From positions 1,240,001 to 1,304,000 of the forward strand of contig LODT01000004.1 of the NCBI GenBank assembly GCA_001606155.1: a stretch of 64,000 nucleotides of DNA. The letters run 5' to 3'. This DNA is from Tieghemostelium lacteum. Lineage: Eukaryota > Evosea > Eumycetozoa > Dictyosteliales > Raperosteliaceae. The first letter of the stretch is position 1. Every line of letters starts with the position of its first letter. The notes beneath the pieces were generated by a model. It saw only the letters and a list, made by a program, of their open reading frames with translations. It did no database searches and was not told where the DNA came from. The position numbers and the translations under genes were made by a program. This document shows positions 20,850 through 32,800 of this stretch, piece after piece.

Positions 20850-21926
20850 TTAAGAATATAAACCAGCTTTCATAATACATTGTGTGAAAATAATATCTTT
20901 AACAGCTTCAAATACTACACGTATATTATTTGTATCAGTTGCGCAAGTAATATGAGAATAAATAGATTTGTTTTCGTTTTTGTTAATCTGCCAGAATCTT
21001 TCTTTGATATAACTAGAAGCCTTATCAAAGTCCTTTCCACCACGATACTCTGGGAAAGTTTCAGAGAGATCAACAGTCTTGATCTTCTCTCTAAAGAGAT
21101 CGGATTTATTCAAAAACAGAATGATTGGAGTATTTACAAACCAACTATTACAAACATCACTAAAGACTTTGAGAGACTCTAACATACGATTGGTAGAGTT
21201 ATCCTCAAAGAGCAATAGATCGTATTCACTAAGAGCCACACAAAATACTACGGCGGTTACATCTTCAAAACATGACAACCACTTCTTTCTCTCAGAACGT
21301 TGACCACCTACATCTACTAGACGGAACTTGATTTTACCAACCTCAAAAATAGTCTCATGGACACCTCTGGTCATGACACGAGTATGTAAGATATCTTGAT
21401 CAGTTGGAACGTATCCAGGTGCAGTCATACGATCAATATTATCAAAAAAGTATGGAGCACTGTCTGGCAATGTACTGAACTCTGATGCTCTCTTCATTGC
21501 CAATTTAACAGAAGGATCTTGCCAGAGATCTTTAATCTTCTTACCTTGTTCCTCTGTTAAATCATTCCAGTGATCAGAGGTAACAGAGGCGTGTAATGAG
21601 GTTAATTCCTTAATCATTGATGCTGCTTCTGCATTGGATGGGTCAATTGTCATTCCCAATCTACCCATACTCTCCAAAAGGATTTTCATATTATCCAATA
21701 TATTAGAGGTAATAGTTGGTTTGACTTCCTTTCTTTCATCTGCACTATATCCAGCTTGATGAATAATCTTCATCTGTTTACTTATAGTTGATTTACCAGA
21801 TTCACCAGCACCCAAAAGCAACAATTTAACTTCATTGTGCTTTTTCTTTCTCTCTTTTTCAATTTGAACTTCTATATTATGATTGGTTTTAGAACCTTCA
21901 CCTTGAGCTGAACAAATATTACCCAT
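20850..21926 (-). CDS. gpaB: Heterotrimeric G protein alpha-2 subunit
   Basis: An intronless gene of 358 residues. All GTPase boxes are present: GAGESGKST (P-loop), RVMTRGVHET (switch I with catalytic Arg and Thr), DVGGQRSE (switch II), NKSD and TCATDT. The start MGNICSAQ has Gly2 for myristoylation. The sequence matches, from memory, Dictyostelium G-alpha-2 nearly throughout, including KKHNEVKLLLLGAGESG, the segment RLGMTIDPSN, and the C-terminus MKAGLYS. It is distinct from the G-alpha-1 type. In Dictyostelium this subunit couples the cAMP receptor cAR1 to chemotaxis and developmental gene expression at the plasma membrane. Confidence 0.93.
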   Translation of the reverse strand: MGNICSAQGEGSKTNHNIEVQIEKERKKKHNEVKLLLLGAGESGKSTISKQMKIIHQAGYSADERKEVKPTITSNILDNMKILLESMGRLGMTIDPSNAEAASMIKELTSLHASVTSDHWNDLTEEQGKKIKDLWQDPSVKLAMKRASEFSTLPDSAPYFFDNIDRMTAPGYVPTDQDILHTRVMTRGVHETIFEVGKIKFRLVDVGGQRSERKKWLSCFEDVTAVVFCVALSEYDLLLFEDNSTNRMLESLKVFSDVCNSWFVNTPIILFLNKSDLFREKIKTVDLSETFPEYRGGKDFDKASSYIKERFWQINKNENKSIYSHITCATDTNNIRVVFEAVKDIIFTQCIMKAGLYS

Positions 21927-24253
21927 CTCTTATATTATTAATTTATTATTATTACTATTACTATTATTTACAAATATATGATTATATTACTATTATTACT
22001 ATTATTTATATGTGTTTATATGACGTAAAAAGACTAAAAATATAATTATTAACTAAAAAACTAAATATAGTGTTTAAAGAAATGTTAGAATAAAAAAATT
22101 ATTAATATAAAGGTTTTTGGTTTAATGTGTTGAAAAATATTTAAATGTGTTTAGAAAAAAGAATTAAAAGAAAGACAAATACTAATACTACTACTATCAA
22201 GTGGAGAATTTTAAATACAAATATATATTAAAATTAGAGTGTGGTGGCAGTGTGGGTTATGTGTTTTTTTTTTTTTTTTTTGTTTTATACATAGATTACT
22301 TGATTTGATTTCCAAACATACTATTGTGTATTTATATTTTATTGTTTCTTTGTGATTTTTATTAGATTTTCAAAACTTTTAGAATTTGATTTGTCAAGTA
22401 CAAATTTAATTTTACAATAATTAATGATAAAAGATATTACAAAATCAATTGAATTAACAAGAACACAAACATTATAATTAATTTAAAATTTGATTTGAAA
22501 AAGAGATAGAGATTTTTTGGTTGTTTTTTTTTTTTTTATTAAATTTTGATTATAAATGGTGATTAATTACTTTACTTGAATTTTAATTTACTACTAATAT
22601 TACAAATATATAATTGTACACAAGTGGAGATGATGATGAACTAAATAGAAGAAGGAGGAGAAAAAAAAAATTATTATGTTTATTATTATTCAAAAAGTAG
22701 AATGAAAAGACATAATAAAAACCTAATTAGCTTCCATTTTTCCTCTCTCTAAATCGTGTGTATGTGTAACACAAACCCCCACTAAATCAATGCCATTGAT
22801 GATGAATGATTTCATTGATTAATTGAATGATCTGTGGGAGGTTTCTTTCATTGGAGGCAAATAGAGATTCTTAACTGTTATCTCTTATATCCATGTCAAT
22901 CTTGCTATTTTAATGATAAACAAAAGGTCTAATCACATGTGTCTAATTAATCTATAATTATAATTTTTTTTTTTTTTTTTTTTGATTGATCTATTTTAAA
23001 AAAAAACACAAAAATAGTGTGTGGTGTGTGTGTGATTGTTCTAGAAAATTTCGGAAAGGTATTATCAAATCAGTGAACTTACATAAAGATATTAATAGCG
23101 TTGTTTTTATATTCAAATATAGAAATAAAAGAGAGTGAGGAGAGAAAAAAAGCGTATAATTATTATTACAATTAAAAAAAGTTTTACAGTTAGGGAAAAA
23201 AAGAAAAAAATAAAAAAAATAAAAAATGAAATTTGATCGCTTTGCAACCGTTAGGAGAAAACAGATTCATTTGGCCAATCAAAAATTTTAAGGCTTTTGT
23301 TTATTTTTATAGACTCAGGGACATTTACTTTGAAATAATTTTATAAACTTTCTTAAAAATAAATCAGATTTCATTTACACCATGTTTAATTAATTAAAAA
23401 ACCCTTTACACAACCCACATCCCTCTCACCTTTACATTTTTTGAATTCTTAGATTGTAACAAATAATTTCCTAAACTTTACTCAGGCTCTCCAATATCAT
23501 TTTTGGTTGTGTTAATAGTGAGATAGTTTCTTAAATATTTAAAAGGATTAAAATATGCAAAGTTTTCGTGTTCTAAAATCTAGAAGTTCCATTGAAAAAA
23601 CTAATGATCAGTTTGTTTATTTGAATTTAAAAAAAAAAAATAAAATAAATCAAGTACAAAAATTATAGGATAAAATTATATAATTTAATATTATTGGAAT
23701 TTATAAAATATTGATAGTATTTTGATATTAAATTTAATATTAAAAAAAAAAAATATCAAAAATAAGATATTAATTTTTGATATGATACAAGCGTATTTGA
23801 TCTAATCTATTTTATGTTCAGTGGTATTTTTTGATACATATAACCTGTAATGTAAAACAAAAAAAAAGATATAAATAATTTTCGCATATGCACGTTATAT
23901 TGGGGTTTATAAATATACCAAAAATGTAGTAAAAATATTATTCACACACTTAAAAAAATAAATAAAATAATCTCAAAAAATTGAAACCTTTTTAATTTTT
24001 TTTTTTTTCATTTATTCAAATTTCCACGTCTTTATTATTAAAAACTATAGTTATATTCTCCAACTATTATATATATATTTATATTTAATATAATTTTTTT
24101 TTATTTTAATTAAATAGCATTTTGTGTGTTTGGTTTCTCGCGAAAATTTAAGAAAGAGAATTTTAACAGCATTAATTTATCAGAAAGAGAAAATAGGAGA
24201 AAGAAGAAAAAAAAAAAAATAATATAATAACAATAACAACAACAACAGAGAGA
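21927..24253. other. Long gene-free region between divergent genes
   Basis: A 2.3 kb stretch, the longest without a recognised gene here, lies between gpaB (minus) and the histone-fold gene (plus). It is extremely A/T-rich with many A or T runs of 10-18 bases. GT-rich or G-rich boxes appear near 22235 (GAGTGTGGTGGCAGTGTGGG), 22760 (CGTGTGTATGTGTAAC) and 23015 (GTGTGGTGTGTGTGTG). I found no coding frame, tRNA or other RNA gene. It presumably carries the regulated promoters of both genes and perhaps long untranslated exons. Confidence 0.5.
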
Positions 24254-25181
24254 ATGGAAAGTTATTCACCATCCATTCAAAAGATTAGTGTATTTCAAAA
24301 ATCTCAATCAGAGATTAGTAACAGTGGTATAAGTTATCTTAATAACTTTTTGGTTGACTTACATAATGCCATTCTAGTTGAATCTATTAATAATGCCAAC
24401 CAACAGTATCATAAGAGTATTCAAAGTGATGATATTGAGAATTGTGTTCGAAAGATATTCCCTAATGAGATTGCTGACCATATTATCAATCAGTCTAAAG
24501 GAAGAATACAGTTGTCATTAAAGAGCTCTTCTAACAGTGCATTGTCAGCTACTAGTAGTACAAATAGTAGAAATAGCAGTGATGATGAAATGGATCAGGA
24601 TGAAGATGGTTTTGAAATTATACCAAGAGACGATAAAAAAGGTGGAAATAGTAATAACAATAACAACAACAATAACTTGTCGGAGATGAGCGGTAGTGTC
24701 TATAGTAACAGTTCTTCTATTGTTTCTTTAAACTTTCCTATTGATTTGGTTTATAAAGTTACTATGGATTTAATCAATCGAAAGAAGGTGATTCATAAGG
24801 ACACTGGTTTCTATCAAATTGCTGAACAGTTACCATCGACATCGAATATCTACACATTTATCTCTTATACTATGGAGACTATTACCACTAGAATTCTACA
24901 GAGAATCAACTCACTGTTGATTCAAGAAGAGGATATTCGAAAGACTATCCAAGATGACCACATTCTCAATAAGATTCGTCATTCATTTTTGCAAATTAAC
25001 AATATTGCAAATAAAATTCTAAATGGTGAATCCTATCAAGATCTCAGTAATAGTTTTTCAACTTACAGCAACAATAGTAACAACAATAACAATACTAACA
25101 GTTTATCAAATAAATCTCTATTAGATTTATTGGATAATTTTGATAGAGATTCTTCAAATTTAAATAATAATAATAATAATG

Positions 25182-25226
<45 letters not shown>

Positions 25227-25847
25227 GTGGTAGTGACTCTGTAGTATCTAAAATAATCCAAGCCGAAAATAGTAAACCTCAAGAGGATAATAATCAAGAG
25301 GAAGAAGAGATTCTTTTAGATGAAACAACTACTCCACCAACAATCTCAAATGTATATGATGATAATAATAATTTGAACAAAAATGAAAATGAAAATTTAG
25401 AAGTACCAGTTACAACAGCTGCAGTTGCAATAGAGACTTCACCCAAAGTCTCAAATGCTGTTATTGAAAATCCAACACCAACATATATTGAAACACCTAA
25501 ACCTGTTTTACCAACTGTAAATGATAATATTAATAATAACAAGAATAATAGTAAAGTTATAAAAAGAGTAAAAAGAAGTCAGGTAAGAGATGACTCTTCC
25601 TCTAAAATTGTAGCCAACACACCAACACAGCTATTCATTAATAGTTTAAATAAGAACCGTGGAACACCATCCATATTTAATATCACTGAACCAATTGATA
25701 TAACTGAACTTTTAGTTAAAGGTTTTCACTCTGAATTAAAGTATGTATTTGATCTGAGATATTTTATAGAAATGATGATGGAAATACTAATATAATTGTG
25801 CATTAATTAATTTTAGAAATGGGATGTTTTTGTTATGTCTCATTTTA
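24254..25847 (+). CDS. Histone-fold doublet: H2B-like then H2A-like domain
   Basis: The main exon is 24254-25740, with a likely 76-base intron (GTATGT donor, TTTTAG acceptor) and a short last exon to 25847, giving about 505 residues. If unspliced the frame ends at 25795. Residues about 20-80 follow histone H2B helices: ISYLNNFLVDLHNAILVE, then IENCVRKIFPNEIADH, parallel to H2B MNSFVNDIFERIAGE and VRLLLPGELAKH. After an acidic and Asn-rich linker, residues about 155-255 follow H2A: LNFPIDLVYKV, TFISYTMETITTRILQRIN and DDHILNKI, parallel to H2A LQFPVGRV, LEYLTAEILELAGN and NDEELNKL. The remainder is low-complexity with a conserved-looking end. It lacks a basic histone tail. It is probably a divergent nuclear histone variant or a histone-fold subunit of a chromatin complex. 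Confidence 0.65.
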
Positions 25848-26311
25848 ATTGGTTTAATTATTCAACTGAGAAATACTACTACCGAAGTTTGTTCAAAATG
25901 AAATTAATATAAACTTCGCCATCTACAACAACGACACTCGCACCAAAATAATAATTTTAAGGTATAATGGGAGTAAAGTTTATTTACCATATATAGGAAA
26001 AAAAAAAGAAAAAAATAATCATTAATCATCAGAGTAGTATTTGTTTTTATAATTATGAAAATGTGTATATAGAGTTTTACTAAATCAACAACAATAAATG
26101 ATCATTTAAATTTTAAAAAAAAAAGTTGTTTCAAACCAAAAGTTATTTTTATTAAAAAGGTAATTGGTATGTTTAAAAATTGCTTATTTAAATACTTTTA
26201 AATGAAATTATATGAAAAGAAAAGATACTTCATTCTATGATATTATTAACAACATAGATAGTTTCTCTTTCTTTTTTTTTGTTTTGTTTTCAAATCAAAA
26301 GTTGAATCATA
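25848..26311. other. Convergent intergenic region
   Basis: The 3' flanks of the histone-fold gene (plus) and the bZIP-like gene (minus). The region is A/T-rich. A plus-strand run of about 30 codons beginning at 25817 in another phase (starting KWDVFVMSHFNWF) stays open to about 25909. It could be an alternative last exon of the histone-fold gene, but the splice phase does not fit the strong donor at 25741. Confidence 0.4.
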
Positions 26312-27448
26312 TTAATGGTGAATCTGGATGAATTGCTGTTGTTGTTGTTGTTGTTGCTGTTGTTGTTCTTTAATTTGTTGTAATTTTTGTAAATTTAATA
26401 CAAAATTGATACTGGTCTTTGAGTCCATGTTACTAGTAGGTAAAGCAGAGACTACTGAATCAGTGGTATTATAATATAGTTCATTTTGCAAAACATCACA
26501 AAGCAGATCCAAATTACTACTACTAGTTGTTGTAGAGGTAGATGATTTTAAAATTGGTGTTATATTAGCCGATGATGAAGATGGTTTTGGTGTTTGTTGT
26601 TGTTGTTGTTGTTGTGGCTGTTGTGAAACTTCCGGAACTAATGAGAATTGTTGTAAAGATGAAAAAGATGTTGAGGTTGAAGAGCATGTTGATGTTGGTA
26701 ATGAAAAGTTTAAAATTTGCTCTGATGATGATGAATTGGATCTCAATAGTTGTGGTGGTGGAGGTAAATTTGGTGATGGTGAACTTTGTAAAATCGATTG
26801 TGTTGGTGTTGGTGATAAACTAAATGGACTACTTGGTAATGTTGGTGTATTTGGTGAGTTTGGTATATAATGTAAAGATGGACTAGATGGTGGTGATGAT
26901 TGAAGTTGGTGTCCTCTAGGTGAGGATTTGGTGCTATTAATAGCACTAGTTGTACTAGTGCTAGTTGATTGATTATTATTGTTATTGTTATTGTTATGTA
27001 ATTGAATTGATTGTTGAATTTGTTGTTGTTGTTGAGATTGTTGAAATTGTAAAATTAATTGATTTTGTTTATCTAATTGGATTTGTAATTGTTGAATGAC
27101 ATTTAGATGATTTTGTGGAATTTGAATTTCTTTTTCAAGCACATCAATTTTGAATTTTGCTTGACGGAGTTCATTCTCTAGAAGAGTGATTCGACATCTT
27201 TGGTAATCAATTTCTTGTTCCAGTGTACCAATCTCTGAGACTTGTCTGATAGATTCCTGTTTCTTTCTCTTTCTGTACTCTGCGTTCTGTTGTCTTATTT
27301 TCTCTCTATTCTCTGGTTTACTTCTATACTTTTTCATGTAGAGTCTACTTTGTTCCCTGTGTTCGTCCTGGGTCAGTAACTCTTCATTTTGTTGTTGATA
27401 TACATTAGGCATCACTTGACTTGAACTATGGTTGATAGTATCAAACAT
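26312..27448 (-). CDS. bZIP-like transcription factor with Gln/Ser-rich tail
   Basis: A single exon of 378 residues. Residues 47-66 form a basic segment (NREKIRQQNAEYRKRKKQES) matching the bZIP N-x(7)-R/K pattern of dictyostelid factors (EYRKRKK). A heptad helix follows to about residue 135 (IGTLEQEID, ITLLENELRQAKFKIDVLE). The remainder is low-complexity Gln, Asn, Ser and Pro with several homopolymer runs and no other domain. It is probably a nuclear DNA-binding dimer. The basic region departs from the canonical NxxAAxxCR, so DNA specificity cannot be inferred. Confidence 0.7.
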   Translation of the reverse strand: MFDTINHSSSQVMPNVYQQQNEELLTQDEHREQSRLYMKKYRSKPENREKIRQQNAEYRKRKKQESIRQVSEIGTLEQEIDYQRCRITLLENELRQAKFKIDVLEKEIQIPQNHLNVIQQLQIQLDKQNQLILQFQQSQQQQQIQQSIQLHNNNNNNNNQSTSTSTTSAINSTKSSPRGHQLQSSPPSSPSLHYIPNSPNTPTLPSSPFSLSPTPTQSILQSSPSPNLPPPPQLLRSNSSSSEQILNFSLPTSTCSSTSTSFSSLQQFSLVPEVSQQPQQQQQQQTPKPSSSSANITPILKSSTSTTTSSSNLDLLCDVLQNELYYNTTDSVVSALPTSNMDSKTSINFVLNLQKLQQIKEQQQQQQQQQQQFIQIHH

Positions 27449-27758
27449 ATAAACTTCTAGTTATGAAAAGATAAGAGTATATATATATAAACTTCTTATA
27501 CTTTGTTGTAAGGTAAAAAAAAAAAAACTAAATCTAATTTCTATCTATGGTTAATTGAAAAAAAAGGGTGTGTGGGTGAGTGTGAAAATGTGGTAATCCT
27601 TTTTTGAAATGAGGAGTTAGAGTCTTTTTTTTTTATATGTAAATATATAGATAGAAATATAATTGTAGATGTAGTAAAGAGATAAGAGAAAGTAAAGACA
27701 ATTTTGACAAATGAATCACCCAGTTTAAAAATTTCTCTCAATTAAGTCATAAAGATTT
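27449..27758. other. Intergenic, promoter side of the bZIP-like gene
   Basis: About 310 A/T-rich bases with A/T homopolymers; the first 100 bases probably hold the minus-strand promoter. A weak hydrophobic minus-strand frame of about 66 codons (27541-27741) has no coding look. Confidence 0.4.
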
Positions 27759-28019
27759 TTAATCTAGATTGTCATCAAATTCAATCGTGATCATTAGATT
27801 TGCTGAATACTCTTTTTTTTTTAAAAAAATTTTTTCGCAATGAAAATTGGGGTGACCACATAATACTTTACATCTATTTAAAAAAATTAAAATTAATTCA
27901 AATTTAAAATATCTACAAAAACAATAAATATCTAACCTACTGGAGAAATTTCTTGCTAATATTTGCGATCCTGATGATCTACCTCCCAACAAGAAAATCA
28001 GATAAGGATATCCTAATGT
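27759..28019 (-). pseudogene. Orphan two-exon coding fragment
   Basis: Two minus-strand segments, 28019-27937 and 27873-27759, stay open and join in phase across a 63-base GT-AG gap to give 65 codons without a start. The first contains YLIFLLGGRSSGSQILARNF, which resembles a P-loop strand with the Lys lost. The second contains CKVLCGHPNFHCEK and ends ITIEFDDNLD. An acceptor-like ACAG precedes the first segment, but no upstream exon was found. It may be the tail of a decayed gene. Confidence 0.3.
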
Positions 28020-28219
28020 CTGTTTTTTTAATTTTGACTCTTCTATTGTATATTAAATTTAAAGAGACACTCGGAAAAAAAAAGATAGAAAGAACTATCT
28101 GCTATCACACTTGTGCGTCTGGTTATGGACGTTTGATTTTGGGTTTACAAAGAGTCTTTATGAAGGGATTTTTTTTATTTTTTCATGTTGTTTTGGGAAA
28201 AGGGGATAGGGATGGGGGT

Positions 28220-29545
28220 TTAGTTGAGTTTTAATTTCTTTGATTTCTCTTTTAGAAACTCTGCTTCTTGGTCACCAACCCATTTGTCAATGGCTAACCA
28301 TTGGTTGTTAAGCCAATCTACACGTTCTGCTTTGGTTTTGGGGATATCTTTGTATTTGACTTGAGTGAATTTGATCTTTACAATTCTGTTACAGAGTTCA
28401 CCTTTCATCATTTGTGCAAAGTTACTTGAGGCCTCTAAACCATAGTGAGAGCAAAATATGACATCACCACATGGATTGGCATCTAACATTGCCAAGAAAC
28501 CTCCTACTCTTGGTAAAAGAGTGTGTTTTAGTTTGGATGCCATATCAAAGGATTTGGTATCATTCTTTTTCTTGAAACTCTCCAAAACCTTTTCTCTCTT
28601 GCCTTTAGAGAAACGGGTACCTTCTGGCCAAATACAAGTAACATCGTTACCTTTTGGTTTAAAGTCTGTTACCAATGCCTTTACAGCTTCCATTTCAACA
28701 TCCATACCTTCTGTTCCTGCATCTCTAAACAAGAAGAAGTTTGGTGTTCTAGATCCTGAGATATCAAGACCTGGATCCCATAACAATTCCTTTTTAACAA
28801 TATATCTCATATGGAAAAAGTATGAAAATATTCCTCTACACATATAGACAATTATAACATTAGTACTAAACATTTTCTCGAGAGTTTTATACACTACTTA
28901 TACATACTGAGGTACTAAGGTATCTGCAAAACTAGCATGTCTTAAGAATACCAATTTTGGATTGATACCTAATGCCAATGCAAGTTTCTTTTTGATATCA
29001 TGGTTAAACATTGCTTTGAAACCGTTTTCACCTTCCAATTCGACTTCTACTTGAAGTCCCATTGCTTTGGTTGACCATCCAAATAACATTGTACCACCCC
29101 ACCAATCTTGGTACCAGTAAGCCCAACGTTGGAATCTTGAACCATCACGATCAAAGTCAATTACCAATGAGACCATATAGACAACCCAAATGATAAATGA
29201 ACACACCATTGCAATGATTTCAATTAGTAGATAAACTTCAAAGAAAGACAGTACTCTTACATAATTAAGACCTCCTCTTTTACTGTACATCATCATATCG
29301 AATCCCAATGCAACAATTGCCAATGCTGGGAATAAAAGTGATAGTAATACAAATACTATTGTTATCATTGTCATACTAATAGCTCTTCTGTACCATTTCT
29401 CAGCCCACAATGCAAGTGGATTGGTATAAGTACTAGAATATCTACCGAAATTGTGTAGATATCTTTTTTGTTTTGGTCTCACACTATTAGCACCATTGGC
29501 AGTCCCGCTGCCACTGGCCACATTAGTTGTGGAATTTTCAACCAT
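28220..29545 (-). CDS. PlsC-type acyltransferase, membrane-bound
   Basis: Two exons, 29545-28908 and 28865-28220, give about 427 residues. The N-terminal third has two to three membrane helices (MITIVFVLLSLLFPALAIVA; YLLIEIIAMVCSFIIWVVYM). The catalytic HX4D motif is RHASFAD and the glycerol-phosphate-binding motif is WPEGTRFSKGKR. RYIVKKELLWDPGLDISG matches related acyltransferases (RYVLKRELLWDP). The family transfers acyl chains to lysophospholipids, probably at the endoplasmic reticulum. Read straight through, the frame meets a TAA at 28898-28900. A 42-base GTATGT...TTTAG intron (28907-28866) keeps phase and restores the family's spacing between the two motifs, so I treat it as an intron. 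A 5'-UTR intron just upstream is possible (CAG/GTAGGT near 29630). Confidence 0.75.
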
Positions 29546-29819
29546 AACTCTACTTCTGTTTGCTGTTTTGTAGAATAAAAATTTTAAAAAAAAAAAAAAA
29601 AAAAATAAAAAATACAGATATTTTTTTAACCTACCTGAATTTCTAATATCAAATAATCTATAATAATTAAAAATAAATATTCATTTAATTTGATCTAATT
29701 ATATGAATTGAATTTCTATATAATTAATTTAAAATTTTTTAAATTTTTTTTTTGATTTTCATTGTTTTTGTGATTTCGTGAAGGTAAATAAGGGTGAAAG
29801 ATCAATAGACATATAAACA

Positions 29820-32800
29820 ATGAATATAGATGAACCTTTACAACAACAGAATGAACAACAAAATGTAGACACAACACTTAATAATTTAAATATAAAGTTA
29901 TGTGAAATACCATTGAAATCTTTTAGTGGAAATAGTCCAATTTATAAGGAGTTTACTATTCCTTCTTCCTCTTATTATTCAAATTCTAGAGAAACACAAG
30001 AGGAACCATATTTCAAATCAGGTGGATACAGTTACAAACAAAATAAGAATAGATATATACTATGGAGAATCAATGGAAGTTCTCTAGAGTTATCAGAGTA
30101 TCAATTAACTCAAACTCTAACTGAGAATTCAATTAGATTAAATTTCCAAAATACACTTATAAAGTCCTCTGAAATTGGGTTCTTTGAAACTTCACAATAT
30201 CTAGTAGTTTCATTGATCACATCCAATAAAACATTTTATAGATTCCTATTTCCACATCCAAATGAAAATGTACTTGTATGTAGACTTGATAGATAGGGAT
30301 ACATTCATAACTTTAATTTCTAATTTTATAAATTTTAATACAGAAAGTTGGAATTAAAAGAAAGAATGATAGCGATTCATTAAAATCAATATTTAGTAGT
30401 ATTTCACTGTCAGATTTGGATAATAGTTATTCAAAGATTAGAAATATAGTACCAGATCAATTTACAATCACTTCTATTAGATTCTGGCAGGGTAATTATA
30501 TGGCAATTGGATCAACAGATTCAGGTACCTATTGGATAGAGTTAAGTGATTTTAGATGTAGTGGTGAACTATCTTGTAGACAGAGATCAGAGGTATCAAA
30601 ATCCAGTTTCTTTTCAAGTTTTTTTAAATCTAAACATGAACAGGTTATAGATTTACAAATTAGTAACAGTCAGGCACTGGATGCTAATAACTATCTTTTA
30701 TTTATTCTCACTGGTGATTGCCATTTGAAGATTCTGTCAAGTCGTGACAGAACTCAATATAGGGATTTGACTTTGGATTTTGAGTCTTGGAAAGGACATT
30801 CAGTGACACTCGAACAGGTTAGAGATTGTAAGATGAAAGTCAAGACATTGGGTGACAATCACTACCTATTTGTATTCTATATAGAACTGGTCGATGAATC
30901 TATATTCTCATTTTATACTCTAAATGACCCAACAGGTGCCTCTAATGATTTTAGTTGGCAATTAGAGAAACTGTCATTTAGTAAGCAGGTACATCTAACT
31001 GATTTTCAGTTACATAATAATCAGTTACATACATTATGGAATAATAGTGAGAGCGAGGATTTCAAAGAGACTGGAAATCAATTGTCTTACAAGTACCTTA
31101 ATTGGACATTATCAGATCAGGATAATATGGAAATGAATCAGTTTTATGAGGCTTTTATGAGTCCACCTCTTATTAGATCTCTGGTAGCTACGCCATTGGA
31201 GGAAGAAGAGATTAAAGATTACTTTCTAGAGAGACTTTTCCAGAGATCACAGTTTACTGGAAATTCAATTGTAGAGGCTCTGAGGATCTACAAGACTAAT
31301 TTCAACTATGACCCTGATTTGAGTTTGGAAGTTCAGACTTTGGACAGTCTAAATGATAAGATATCAAATATCATTCAATCTAACCCAGGTTCAAATGCAT
31401 CGGCTATTCGTCAGGGTGAATGGGAGGAGTTCTACTCATTATGTGTTAGAAATCAACTTGAAGAACTACAAGGTACTGGTATATTCATTCACACTGATCA
31501 AGAAGTAAACTCAAATACAACCAATAACAACTCTTTAATCTTTTTGATCAAAAAGAATGAATTATCACTTATGAAACCAACTTCTCTAGAGACTTTATAT
31601 CAAGTTGACGAATTTCATTCCAAAACTGATTTGCATAAGACAATTACCTCACCGGATATCTTGAATATGTTAGATTGTATTGAGCTGATTGCACAGGGGT
31701 ACAATCACAGTGATTTTTCTCCTTTGGAATTAGAGCTATCCACCGAGAAGGTCAGTGAAACTATTCTCAATCAATGTAACTTACTATTACAAAGTCCAGA
31801 TTTTATAAACCGTTTCCAGAGTTCATTTGGAAAGATACACGAACCACTTCATATCGTTGAGAATATTCTCATTAGACTGGAGGCTGAGTTCATTCCAAAG
31901 AATGGTAGTAGTATACAGATTCGTAAACAAATGGGAAATAGTTCTCCACCTGGTCAAGGTGGACCAGAGTATTGGTCAGGTGACACATTTATTGATATAC
32001 TTTCAAGTTCATTTGAAGCTAATATCAAATCAAAATTCCAAAATCTCATTGCCATCACATTGATTCTACAATGTTGTACATCATTACAATCTACATTGAT
32101 CAATGTACAAATTGATCAGACATTCTTCCATTTGTACAATCAATCATTGACTTTACTAAGTCAGTATTTCTTATTGAATTGGTCAACTACTCAAATATAC
32201 CATCGTGTTATTGATGAGTCTACTCTAACACTAGACGAAATCAATCTAAATAGCCAATCACAGTCTCAGAGTGAAACTATCATCTACCATCTATTAAAGA
32301 TTCACATTAGTCAGTTTTCATCCAATTCCTTAGAGACACCAATTCACGAACTAATCAACTTGAATATCAGTAAGTTACTTCTAGTCTTATGCTCCCATAA
32401 GAACCTCTTCCCACTCGCTACATTCCTAGTAGAACAACACCAATTCACACAGTTACAGCATCTTCTAGCAATGGTCTTACACACTCAAAATGGAGTACCT
32501 TCCATGGAACTAGCAAAATACCATTACCTCCATGGAATATGTCAAGTTAACTTTGGTGACTATGACCAAGCTTACAAGTCACTTTTAAGAGGTGTAGAAG
32601 GTCTCAATCAACCAGATCTCATTAGAATATGTTCTCTATCCAGTGAATCATTAGTTGAAAGACTCTTTACAGAGCATCCAATAGACCAAGAAAACAGTAG
32701 TGAATCATATCTCACTCTACAATACATCCTAAAGTCTATTAAACTATTTGAACAAAAACAACAGAATGACTATATAATCCAGCTATCTATTCATGCAATA

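Noticed and set aside
25817-25909. Open run KWDVFVMSHFNWF... as last exon of the histone-fold gene
   Set aside because: It does not fit the phase of the strong GTATGT donor at 25741; kept only as an alternative.
28898-28900. TAA stop in the acyltransferase, suggesting a pseudogene
   Set aside because: A GTATGT...TTTAG intron of 42 bases removes it in phase and restores the usual spacing between the two catalytic motifs; the rest of the gene is intact.
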